Assembly: GCA_002329365.1 (NCBI GenBank)
Contig: DCUB01000034.1
Location: 20,658-84,657 of the forward strand
Direction: 5' to 3'
From: Ruminococcaceae bacterium UBA1425
GTDB taxonomy: Bacteria > Bacillota > Clostridia > Oscillospirales > Acutalibacteraceae
DNA length: 64,000 nt
The notes below the pieces were generated by a model. It worked only from the letters and a program-made list of their open reading frames with translations. It was not told the origin of the DNA and did no database searches. Numbering within the stretch: position 1 is the first letter of the stretch; each line of letters begins with the position of its first letter. Shown in pieces: positions 8,251 to 15,821 of the stretch. The translations under genes and the position numbers were made by a program.

Positions 8251-9789
8251 TCATAATGTTTTAATGCTTCCGTTTGCGTCGATTTCCGCCGCCTTAACAA
8301 CGCTGCCCGTCGCCGCTTCTTTCCATTTTACCGATACGTTTTCACCGTCAAGCGTAATATTAGCGTATGTAAAAACGCCGTCCGACGCGCCGCCGCAGCA
8401 GACGCACGGGAAGGGCTGCTCGGGGATATCAAGCTGCCCGTTTTCGTATCTCCCTATGCGACAGGCGTGATTGTGCCCGTAAAGATGAAGCAAAAACCGC
8501 TTTCCCCTAATAGCTTCATAAGCGCGTTTCGGCCAGTCACCCGATTCCAGAAGGTCTTTCGAGTGCGAAAGCAAAACGGTGCGCATGCTGCCGTCAGGCT
8601 CAATGCTTTTCAAATATTCGGCCTCCTCCGAGCGAAACCTTGAAAAATCGTTGTAGCCCGCGTATTCGTAATTGTCGTCCGGCTTGTCCTCGCCCGAGTC
8701 GACAACAAAGAATTCATAGCCGCCTAAAACCGTCCTGAAGCTTATATGCTCGGTTTTTGCAATTTCCAAAACATATTCCGCCGCAGGGCCGCGAAAATCG
8801 TGGTTGCCGCGGACAAATAATAACGGTTTATTGCCCTTTGTAAAGCCTGCCGCGGGAGCGAGCAGCATTTTAATTACAACCCCTTCCGAATACACGCCCT
8901 GCGAAAAATCGCCGAGGAAAACGAACGCGTCGCAGTCCTCCCCCGCGCACATTTTCGCCTGTTTGTAAAGATTGTGCCAGTCGGTCAGCACGCACAGTTT
9001 AAGCCTGTCCGGCTCTTTTATTTCGGACGAAAAGCCGCGGACGGTAAATTCCTTTGCTTTTTTTCCGAGGATTCCGCCGTAGGCAAGGTATTCCACGGCT
9101 CTGTTTATTCCTGTCGTGTATTCTCCGCTTAAAATCTCCTTCGGTACCTTAACTGAATGAAGCCTTGAAATGCGTTTGCGCCCCGCAAAGGAGTCGTAAA
9201 TAATATGCTCGCGGCCGTCTGTCATGATTTTAAGGTAGCCTACTGATTTTATATTTGAAGCGAAGGCTACGGAATAATATTCGCCGAAATCGAACACAGC
9301 GGGGGGTGACGAGAATTTAAGCGGTATCACCGGTAAAAGCCGCAGGAGAAAAACGGCGGCAAGCGAAGCGGCGGCGATGGCAAACGCCGAAAGCCGGGCT
9401 GCTTCCGACACAAGGGGATTCAGCAAGCCGAAATACAGCGCAGCGTAGCAGACGGCAAAAAAGGGCGCGGGCGGAGCCGCCGTAAGCGCGAAGTTTTTAA
9501 GCTCTTTTTTCCCGTCCCTTATGATGAACACGCTGCATATCACAAGAAACATGGCGGTTATTGCGACGGCTGTAAACGCAAGTCCCTTAAGACCGTTGAC
9601 TTTTCCCGAAAGGTATCTTTGCGACAGCGCGAACAGACCGACGGCGTTAATTATGCACACCGCCCACAAAAGACGGCTGAAAAACGGTTTTGTGTTGTGG
9701 TCGATAAAGACGAAGCCTATTCTAAAGCCGGCAAACATAACGGACTCCAGAGCGGCAAGTGCCGTGCAGATATAAATTATGTACTCCAT
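8251..9789 (-). CDS. Membrane-anchored metallophosphoesterase
   Basis: A 512-residue calcineurin-like phosphoesterase with a membrane N-terminal half. The ATG at 9789 is preceded by GAAAGGA. Four or five hydrophobic segments occupy about residues 1-160. The C-terminal catalytic domain shows the metal ligands of the family: DWH near 267 (in place of the more usual DxH/DLH), GDFSQ near 292, GNHD near 327, LLSHS near 408 and GHNH near 437. The substrate is unknown; relatives include YkuE/YaeI-type lipid or wall-associated phosphoesterases. It converges on the pectate-lyase gene and is separated from the downstream-strand transporter by a repeat. Confidence 0.85.
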   Translation of the reverse strand: MEYIIYICTALAALESVMFAGFRIGFVFIDHNTKPFFSRLLWAVCIINAVGLFALSQRYLSGKVNGLKGLAFTAVAITAMFLVICSVFIIRDGKKELKNFALTAAPPAPFFAVCYAALYFGLLNPLVSEAARLSAFAIAAASLAAVFLLRLLPVIPLKFSSPPAVFDFGEYYSVAFASNIKSVGYLKIMTDGREHIIYDSFAGRKRISRLHSVKVPKEILSGEYTTGINRAVEYLAYGGILGKKAKEFTVRGFSSEIKEPDRLKLCVLTDWHNLYKQAKMCAGEDCDAFVFLGDFSQGVYSEGVVIKMLLAPAAGFTKGNKPLLFVRGNHDFRGPAAEYVLEIAKTEHISFRTVLGGYEFFVVDSGEDKPDDNYEYAGYNDFSRFRSEEAEYLKSIEPDGSMRTVLLSHSKDLLESGDWPKRAYEAIRGKRFLLHLYGHNHACRIGRYENGQLDIPEQPFPCVCCGGASDGVFTYANITLDGENVSVKWKEAATGSVVKAAEIDANGSIKTL

Positions 9790-9905
9790 TGTGACGTCCT
9801 TTCTGCGTATTGCTTTGTGTCATCCTGAGGCGTAACGCGCCGAAGTGTCCTGCCTTTAAAGATTCTTCGCTTCGCTCAGAATGACAATATTGTGTCATCC
9901 TGAGG
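9790..9905. repeat. GTCATCCTGAG palindromic repeat pair reaching into a CDS
   Basis: Facing copies of the element found at 1167-1346 and 6541-6607 (GTCATCCTGAGGCG near 9821 and TTCGCTTCGCTCAGAATGAC near 9865-9884, then a further GTCATCCTGAGGA near 9895). The right part lies inside the transporter gene ending at 9876 and encodes its last residues. Confidence 0.75.
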
Positions 9906-11678
9906 ACTCACAGAATGCTCCTTTTCGCTTTTTCCGCTTCTCCGCGCGATTACCTCCGAAAGCACGGCTTCGGAGTCGCCGCCCTTTAGCGCCGTTTCGT
10001 TTACGGGGCGGAGGTCCTCGGCTGCTTCGGCGCGCCACTCAAGGTCCTTTATTATCTGACGCTGCAGCCTTTTGGGGAAGCTGAAGAAGGCGTACGGTAT
10101 CATGCTTGCTATATCTCCGCCTATCGTCAAAAGACATCCGGCGAGCAGAAGCCTGTTTCTGACGTCGTCCAGATACAGCACATCCCAGTTTGACACAAAG
10201 CCTATATTCTTATATATGGCCGGAATCATAAACCCGATTAGCGTAATGACCGGACCTGTAAAAAAGCCGAATATGCCCGAAAAGGACTCCATTCGTTCGC
10301 CCGAAATCCACATCTGATAGTCGTTTACACTCGTTGTCATGGACGCGTTTATGACGTTCATGCCCGCCGAAAACAGCGTCGAAAGCCAGCTTGTCGACAG
10401 CACCACGGCGGCAAAGGTGTTGACGTTTGTTACACCGAGAAAAATGCAAAGGTACGCGGCAGAGGAGGCGGCAATGCTTAGTCCTCTCGTTATGAAATAC
10501 ATCTTCTTGTAGTCTATGCGGTTAAACAGCGGCGAAAGCAGTATGCCGGGAGTATATGCCGTCATCAGAACGGTGTTGAGGATTGAATACTTCCAGTCGG
10601 TTTCGCGCAGGCAGTAGATGAACAATACCGTCGTAAGCCCTAAAGCTCCCGTGCCGAGTGCGTCGACAATGCCCGAAACGGACTGTATCCAGCGGAATTT
10701 GTTTCGAAGCACCGCGTCGCAGCCGTACCAGAAGTCGATTTTGGGCTTTGCCGAAACAGGCGGCTTTACTATGCGTTCGTGAACGCCTCCGACGGAAGCA
10801 AACAGTATCAGAGACGACACAAGCACGGCGGCGGGAATAATATAGCGGTACGTCTTTAAAGCGGTAAAGCCCCCCGTGTATGTAGCCACGGCGGGAATCA
10901 GAAACCCGACAACCGAGTTGATGCCGTTTGCGACGGTGCCGGGTACGGCGAGTATGCGCACCCTTTCCTTCTCGTTCGGCGAGATTACGTTTGTGACGTT
11001 CCCTATATGCTCCAGGACACCGAAAATGCCGTACGCGCTGAACAAAAGATACAGCTTCCACGTTCTTTCGGCAAGCGGCATTTCGGCGAACGGGAGCCAT
11101 ACTATAAGCAGCAGCAGAATAAAGCAGGGAACGAAGTTTACATATATCCAAAGCTTGTAGCGTCCTATCTTTTCGACGAGCAGCCTGCGCCAGAATATAC
11201 CGCGCCAGCCCGCGTAAACATTGACGCAGATGTTAATGCCTATTATTTTCCAGAAGCCGGGAATAACGGACTCCTGCGCCGAAGCCGGAACAAATAAGAG
11301 CAAAAAGAGCCCCGCCGCAAACAGCGGGATATACAGCCTGTTTATTATACACGTCGTTTTCTTCGTAAGGTAACCGAGATTGTCGGTTATAAGCATATTG
11401 ACTATGCTCCATACATAACCCAGAGGGCTTACGATAAGAGCCGTCATCGCAAAGTAATTAAGGGGGATCTGATAGCATAGCGTAAGCAGGTAGCAGCCGA
11501 CGCCGAAGCTGATATAGCTCAGCGCCTTTCCCATGCTTTCGGAGCCGCCAACGGCAAACGTGTCAGCGACCCACTCCTTATACGGGACATAGTTGCCGGG
11601 TGCAGGCTCGCGCCAGTGCTTTTTCAGGTCGCCGCAGCGCTGTCTGACGGCGCCGGGCAACGCGGACGGCTTACTCAT
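9876..11678 (-). CDS. GPH-type MFS transporter
   Basis: A 600-residue polytopic membrane protein resembling the glycoside-pentoside-hexuronide cation symporter group of the major facilitator superfamily. About 12 hydrophobic segments are visible between residues 45 and 530. It is longer than typical members (about 450-500) owing to polar N- and C-terminal extensions. The start ATG lies 8 bp inside the 3' end of the leucine-rich-repeat gene (11671-11678 overlap), so the two are translationally linked. The last 13 residues (HSVSPQDDTILSF) are encoded by an intergenic-type repeat, suggesting the original stop was lost. A paralogue-like transporter lies at 61258-62796. Substrate unknown. Confidence 0.8.
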   Translation of the reverse strand: MSKPSALPGAVRQRCGDLKKHWREPAPGNYVPYKEWVADTFAVGGSESMGKALSYISFGVGCYLLTLCYQIPLNYFAMTALIVSPLGYVWSIVNMLITDNLGYLTKKTTCIINRLYIPLFAAGLFLLLFVPASAQESVIPGFWKIIGINICVNVYAGWRGIFWRRLLVEKIGRYKLWIYVNFVPCFILLLLIVWLPFAEMPLAERTWKLYLLFSAYGIFGVLEHIGNVTNVISPNEKERVRILAVPGTVANGINSVVGFLIPAVATYTGGFTALKTYRYIIPAAVLVSSLILFASVGGVHERIVKPPVSAKPKIDFWYGCDAVLRNKFRWIQSVSGIVDALGTGALGLTTVLFIYCLRETDWKYSILNTVLMTAYTPGILLSPLFNRIDYKKMYFITRGLSIAASSAAYLCIFLGVTNVNTFAAVVLSTSWLSTLFSAGMNVINASMTTSVNDYQMWISGERMESFSGIFGFFTGPVITLIGFMIPAIYKNIGFVSNWDVLYLDDVRNRLLLAGCLLTIGGDIASMIPYAFFSFPKRLQRQIIKDLEWRAEAAEDLRPVNETALKGGDSEAVLSEVIARRSGKSEKEHSVSPQDDTILSF

Positions 11679-12780
11679 CTTTCGCGCCCTCCCGCTTTGT
11701 CATGTCAATGAACTCACGAACCGAAACACCGTATCTGACCTGAGGATAGCGCGTCTTGAACATCGCCTTGTCTATCTTTGGCAGCCAGTTGTCGCCGATT
11801 TTCGTAACGCCGTCGCGGTTTTCAAGGCAAATCATATCGATGCTGCCGCATTCGAAAAACGCGTATGTTCCGATTTCCCTGACCGAGGCGGGAATGAAAA
11901 TAATATCCGGCAGAGAGCCGCAGTATGAAAACGCGTCCTTTCCGATAACCTTCAGACCGTCGGGCAGCGAAAATCCGGAGAGCGAGGAGCATCCGAAAAA
12001 GCCCATTTCCTCAATTATTTCAAGCGAAGCCGGAAGCGTAACAAATTTCAGTCCCTCGCATTTATAAAAAGCAACGGTGCCGACAGCAGTAACTGTTTCG
12101 GGAATCACATAGCTTTCCGCCTTTTTGCCCATAGGATAGCAGACAAGCTTTTTCATGTCCTTTGTGAACAGCACCCCGTCGACGTCACAATAGCTTTTGT
12201 TTTCCGGGTCGACAAAAATATTCTCCAGCGCAGAATTGTTGCAAAACGCCCAATAGCCTATAAAGCTCACCGAAGGGCCGATGTAAATCGTTTTTAGGTA
12301 GGTGGAGTTTGACGCGGAGAAGGACGCGCACGCGACGAGAGGCCTGTCCTTAAGCTCGCTGCCGTCACTGTCCTTCGCGTAGCGTAAGTGAAGCTCCGTA
12401 ATACTGCTCGCGCCGCTGAAATATTTAAGCTGCCAGCCGCACAACCCTCTGCCATCTATGTTCTCACAGTATTCGTATGTTTCCTCAGCCGAGCCGAACG
12501 TAGTAAAGCCTATTGTGAGAGAAGCGCCGATAAGAAGCAGAATTGAGATTACTATAACCGCCTTTTTCCGCGCCGTTATTACCGGCTTTGGAATGCGCTT
12601 ATGCGAGATAAATCCTGTTTCCCCGTTTATTTCCCCGTCGCCGTCGGCGGGAATGTCGTCATATGTATATACCCTGACTGTTCCGTCGTCCTGACCGCTT
12701 TTCTGCGTTTCCGACATCCCGAAAACCGCCAGAAGCGCGTCGGCAACATCGTGCCGCGTGATACTGATTTTCGGCTTCAT
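11671..12780 (-). CDS. BspA-like leucine-rich-repeat membrane protein
   Basis: A 369-residue protein. The ATG at 12778-12780 follows GGAGG with 7-nt spacing, preferred over the TTG one codon earlier. An acidic/polar cytoplasmic N-terminus (residues 1-70) leads to a single transmembrane segment (about 72-94, AVIVISILLLIGASLTIGF) and an external domain with repeated LRR_5/BspA units: VIPETVTAVGTVAFYKCEGL, VTLPASLEIIEEMGFFGCSS, FSLPDGLKVIGKDAFSYCGS, FIPASVREIGTYAFFECGS. Such domains mediate binding to host or bacterial surfaces in other species; the ligand here is unknown. It is the first gene of a two-gene operon with the GPH transporter. Confidence 0.83.
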   Translation of the reverse strand: MKPKISITRHDVADALLAVFGMSETQKSGQDDGTVRVYTYDDIPADGDGEINGETGFISHKRIPKPVITARKKAVIVISILLLIGASLTIGFTTFGSAEETYEYCENIDGRGLCGWQLKYFSGASSITELHLRYAKDSDGSELKDRPLVACASFSASNSTYLKTIYIGPSVSFIGYWAFCNNSALENIFVDPENKSYCDVDGVLFTKDMKKLVCYPMGKKAESYVIPETVTAVGTVAFYKCEGLKFVTLPASLEIIEEMGFFGCSSLSGFSLPDGLKVIGKDAFSYCGSLPDIIFIPASVREIGTYAFFECGSIDMICLENRDGVTKIGDNWLPKIDKAMFKTRYPQVRYGVSVREFIDMTKREGAKDE

Positions 12781-12824
12781 CAACTAACCTCCAGTACGGC
12801 TGAAATTCGCCGCAAAACAGATAT

Positions 12825-12853
12825 ATGATATCAACAATGCCTTTGTATGTCAA
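12825..12853 (-). promoter_or_regulatory. Sigma-A promoter of the LRR protein/transporter operon
   Basis: On the minus strand, TTGACA (12848-12853) and TATCAT (12825-12830) are spaced by 17 bp, about 45 bp upstream of the LRR gene start. Confidence 0.75.
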
Positions 12854-12884
12854 TCGTCACCGCACGGGCGTTTTTTTGGAATAA

Positions 12885-12913
12885 TTGACAGCGGCGTGCA
12901 ATATTGATATAAT
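12885..12913 (+). promoter_or_regulatory. Sigma-A promoter of the flavin reductase gene
   Basis: Perfect TTGACA (12885-12890) and TATAAT (12908-12913) with 17-bp spacing, about 80 bp upstream of the start codon and back to back with the LRR operon promoter. Confidence 0.88.
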
Positions 12914-12992
12914 ATTATCGCTACATTCGGCACATTATAAAAACAAAACGGCGGCATAGCCTTATGCCGCAAAGCATAACGGGGGTATAATA

Positions 12993-13496
12993 ATGAAATT
13001 CAGGGAAATTGACATCCGCGGGCTTAAGGAAAGCCCCGTAAAGCTTATATCCGACGACTGGGCGCTGCTTAGCGCAGGCAAACCCGGCGAGTGGAACACC
13101 ATGACAGTCAGTTGGGGCGGTGTGGGCGAGCTTTGGGGCAAGGACGTTGTTTTCGCGTTTGTGCGTCCGCAGCGTTACACAAGGGAATTTATCGAAGGCT
13201 CCGACATGTTTTCACTCAGCTTTTTCGGCGGCAAATATAAAAAGGAGCTGTCGCTTTGCGGCAGCAAAAGCGGCAGGGATACCGACAAGGCCGAGCTTAC
13301 GGGTTTTGCGCCTGTGTTCGACAACGGCGCCGTTTATATACGTCAGGCGGAGCTCGTGCTTGTTTGCCGCAAAATAGCCTTTTTCGATCTGAATCCCGAC
13401 GGGTTCATAGATGAAAGCATCGAAAGCAATTACGCTTCCGGCGATTATCATCGCATGTATGTAGGCGAAATTGTAAAAACGCTCGAAAAAGCGTAA
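12993..13496 (+). CDS. Flavin reductase-like (FMN-binding split-barrel) protein
   Basis: A 167-residue protein of the flavin reductase-like domain family, which binds FMN and often transfers electrons from NAD(P)H or serves in flavoredoxin-like roles. The ATG follows GGGGGT. Characteristic segments are WNTMTVSWGGVGELWGKDV near residues 34-52, then VRPQRYTREFIEGSDMFSLS and the GKYKKELSLCGSKSGRDTDK stretch typical of the Clostridial subgroup. Its own strong promoter and lack of a co-oriented neighbour suggest a monocistronic gene. The electron donor and acceptor are not evident. Confidence 0.85.
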   Translation: MKFREIDIRGLKESPVKLISDDWALLSAGKPGEWNTMTVSWGGVGELWGKDVVFAFVRPQRYTREFIEGSDMFSLSFFGGKYKKELSLCGSKSGRDTDKAELTGFAPVFDNGAVYIRQAELVLVCRKIAFFDLNPDGFIDESIESNYASGDYHRMYVGEIVKTLEKA

Positions 13497-13514
13497 AATT
13501 TTTTGAAAAAAGTA

Positions 13515-13543
13515 TTGACATACCGTTATATATGTGTTAACAT
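13515..13543 (+). promoter_or_regulatory. Promoter of 5S rRNA gene
   Basis: TTGACA at 13515-13520 and TAACAT at 13538-13543 with 17-bp spacing, ending about 35 bp before the 5S rRNA. Confidence 0.7.
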
Positions 13544-13578
13544 TCATTCGTTATCTGGGAAACGCAACAGCGTTTTCA

Positions 13579-13694
13579 GTCGGTGTCAATGACGATGAGG
13601 GTCCACCCGTTCCCATCCCGAACACGGTAGTTAAGCTCATTCGTGCCGAAAATACTTGGCGGGAAGCTGCCCGGGAAGATAGGTCGATGCCGAC
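13579..13694 (+). rRNA. rrf: 5S ribosomal RNA
   Basis: A 116-nt 5S rRNA. The 5' GTCGGTGTC (13579-13587) pairs with 3' GATGCCGAC (13686-13694) to form helix I. Universally conserved internal segments are present: CACCCGTTCCCATCCCGAAC, then ACGGTAGTTAAGCTC, and CGCCGA-like GTGCCGAA followed by TACTTGGCGGG. No 16S, 23S or tRNA gene is adjacent: it stands alone with its own promoter upstream and a terminator directly downstream. Confidence 0.95.
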
Positions 13695-13708
13695 ACTTAT
13701 GAATTCGG

Positions 13709-13738
13709 CCGCCCAATAGGGCGGTTGTTTTCGTTTTT
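13709..13738 (+). terminator. Terminator of 5S rRNA
   Basis: Stem CCGCCC (13709-13714), loop AATA, stem GGGCGG (13719-13724), then TTGTTTTCGTTTTT. Confidence 0.85.
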
Positions 13739-13766
13739 ATGGGCTTTTCTCTGCGCGTGACGGTTC

Positions 13767-14468
13767 TTAAAGAACATCGCCGTTGTTGTACGTCATCGGC
13801 ATGCCCGATTTCAGTATGTGGGACATGTCGCTGTAACACAGGCAGACGGGCGCACACACTCCGTCGTCGTCCGCTTTAAAGCGAAGCACAGTAACACCCG
13901 TGTGAGTAATGTCAAATGACGTCCAGAGCATCGGCGCGGGGATGCGGAGCAAGTGCGACAGCCACGTCGTTCCGAAGCCGTGATGGCAGAAAACGGCGAC
14001 GCGTTCGTCATTCGCCCTCTCGGCTGTATACAGATTGCCGTTCCTGCGGTAGCCGTGGCGGAGCAGGAATTCGTCCGAATTTTTTACAATCCTTAAATAG
14101 CATTCCTTAACGCGCAGGCCACGAAACACACTGTCCTCATACCATCGGTCGCCGAGCTTGTGCCAGTTTGTTTCAAGCATCCGCCGCTCATATTTGCGGA
14201 ACACCCAGTCTTCTCCGTTTTCGTCCGACACCGACATATCAACCCACGAAAGCCACTCGCTTGTCCACTCCTCAAGCTGATAAGGTATGCCCGTCGTATC
14301 GCATGTAGGCTGCGCCGTGGCACGCGCCCTGCCCATAGGCGACGAATATACTTTGTCAAAGCCCATGGCAAAACGGTCTTTTAGCGCCTGTGCCTGTGCG
14401 TATCCCTTTTCTGTCAGTGTGTCGGTTACATATATGGGGTCGCCGTGCCTGATAATGTATAAAAGCAT
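13767..14468 (-). CDS. Histidine phosphatase family protein
   Basis: A 233-residue phosphoglycerate-mutase-like phosphatase. The ATG at 14466-14468 follows GGAGG with 6-nt spacing; the longer frame from 14516 lacks a ribosome site and runs into a repeat. The catalytic RHG motif is at residues 7-9 (YIIRHGDP), the conserved SSPMGRARATAQ follows near 47-58, and the second catalytic histidine occurs in VFCHHGFG near residue 160. Such proteins dephosphorylate small metabolites or phosphoproteins; no neighbour indicates the substrate. It converges on the 5S rRNA. Confidence 0.85.
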   Translation of the reverse strand: MLLYIIRHGDPIYVTDTLTEKGYAQAQALKDRFAMGFDKVYSSPMGRARATAQPTCDTTGIPYQLEEWTSEWLSWVDMSVSDENGEDWVFRKYERRMLETNWHKLGDRWYEDSVFRGLRVKECYLRIVKNSDEFLLRHGYRRNGNLYTAERANDERVAVFCHHGFGTTWLSHLLRIPAPMLWTSFDITHTGVTVLRFKADDDGVCAPVCLCYSDMSHILKSGMPMTYNNGDVL

Positions 14469-14817
14469 TTGTTTCCTCCGTTGTATTTTCAGGGAACGCG
14501 CGAACGCGTTCCGCATTTTTATACTATGAACAATTTGAAGACCGTAGAAAAACGCGCGTAAGATTCAAACAAACACCCGGCAAAGACTACTGCCGCCTGA
14601 AGTGCTGCGCTGCTTTATTTTACAACACTTCGCCTTTAAAAGCAAGTGCGTCCACGGCGCGCACAATATACGGTTTACATAAAGGAAATTCCTGTTACAA
14701 ATAACTCCATAGGCTTATAATTTTTTGTGGATTTTTTCGAGTAGTCTACGACGTTATTTATTTTTACTGAAAAACAAAGCGGCAGCTCTTGCTGCCGCTT
14801 TGAAATATTAAAAAGCC
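14469..14817. other. Non-coding spacer with one GGAACG palindrome and a terminator
   Basis: No gene is supported between the histidine phosphatase and the MgtC/SapB gene. A palindrome GGGAACGCGCGAACGCGTTC lies at 14492-14511, overlapping the 5' extension of the phosphatase frame. The mgtC terminator is at 14771-14802. The remaining sequence is AT-rich with no ribosome site or convincing promoter that I can defend. Confidence 0.6.
14771..14802 (-). terminator. Intrinsic terminator of MgtC/SapB gene
   Basis: A 12-bp perfect stem CAAAGCGGCAGC/GCTGCCGCTTTG with TCTT loop, followed on the minus strand by GTTTTTC. Confidence 0.88.
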
Positions 14818-15639
14818 CTAATCAATATCGGCTGTTTCCTCTTCATCGTCAACTTCTTTTATCTCGGGCGCCTGCTTTTGCTTTTTATCCTTTTGATTCG
14901 TCGCTTCAAGCACCTGAAGGACATTGTCCTGCATTGCGAGATCCCTCAGAACAATAAGGAAGCTCATGCCGCTCGGCGTCTTGACCGTATAGCGCAGGTG
15001 GTATGCCATTTCACCCTCGACAAGACCGGGTATTTCTCCGAGGTATTCAAAATTTCTGATTTTTATTCTTCTCGGCATGCAATATGCCTCTATGTCCTTC
15101 ATCGTGTCCTTTTTCCGGGTGACTATCATGTCAATCGTTCTCAGCTTGCTGGTTGAAAGGTAGTTGTTTTCAAGGTATTTTATTGTTACGTTTGAGATAA
15201 ACACGGAAAGGATTACTATGATGCTTATCCAAAGATAGCCCATACCTATTGAAAAGCCGATACAGGCGGTAACCCAGAGCGTTGCCGCAGTTGTGATTCC
15301 CGTTACAATTGTGCCGTCCTTTGACTTCATAATGGCGCCCGCGCCGATGAAGCCGATGCCTGTTACAACTCCGGCGGCGATACGCGATATGTCAAGGTTT
15401 ACGCGCCCCATTGAGTCGGCGTTGCCGGCAAGCGAAAACGCCGTATCGCGCGCCACGGCAAGAGCCATTTCGTTCGTAACAAGACCCGACAAAGCAGCTC
15501 CGATGCATACGAGCGCGTGTGTCTTCAGCCCTGCCGGATGGTGGCTTATCTCTCTTTCAAAACCGATAATCACCCCCGCAAGGAGCGCTACTCCTATTCT
15601 TATAGCTATATCCGCTACCGGTAAAAACTCTGGCTTCAT
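14818..15639 (-). CDS. MgtC/SapB family membrane protein
   Basis: A 273-residue inner-membrane protein of the MgtC/SapB family. About five hydrophobic segments in residues 1-155 include the signature GFEREISHHPAGLKTHALVC (family consensus G-E-R-x-x-H-PAGLRTH), then GIGFIGAGAIM and GITTAATLWVTACIGFSIGMG. The C-terminal cytoplasmic half (about 160-255) is an ACT-like domain, followed by a Lys/Gln and Glu/Asp-rich tail. In pathogens MgtC supports growth at low Mg2+; in other bacteria the role is unsettled. There is no clear ribosome site before the ATG. It lies downstream, on the same strand, of the giant gene but has a 180-bp spacer. Confidence 0.87.
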   Translation of the reverse strand: MKPEFLPVADIAIRIGVALLAGVIIGFEREISHHPAGLKTHALVCIGAALSGLVTNEMALAVARDTAFSLAGNADSMGRVNLDISRIAAGVVTGIGFIGAGAIMKSKDGTIVTGITTAATLWVTACIGFSIGMGYLWISIIVILSVFISNVTIKYLENNYLSTSKLRTIDMIVTRKKDTMKDIEAYCMPRRIKIRNFEYLGEIPGLVEGEMAYHLRYTVKTPSGMSFLIVLRDLAMQDNVLQVLEATNQKDKKQKQAPEIKEVDDEEETADID

Positions 15640-15762
15640 AATTAAGGGCTGTTAATCCGTCGTCGGCCGTGATACTCCGCCATCGGCAGAGTGATGCTTT
15701 GCATTTTTGCTAAACAACGAATTTTTTGCCACCTCACCCCTTATTTTTTTGATGTTTGCGAT

Positions 15763-15790
15763 TGCCCGCAGGCCGTTTGACCTGCGGGCA
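15763..15790. other. Stem-loop after the giant gene
   Basis: A perfect 10-bp stem TGCCCGCAGG/CCTGCGGGCA with an 8-nt loop, 32 bp after the stop codon of the giant gene. On the minus strand no T-run follows, so it is not a canonical terminator; it may protect the 3' end of the 23-kb mRNA or act with another factor. Confidence 0.5.
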
Positions 15791-15821
15791 TAATTTGTTG
15801 TTTTGCTGATGTTTTATTTAG

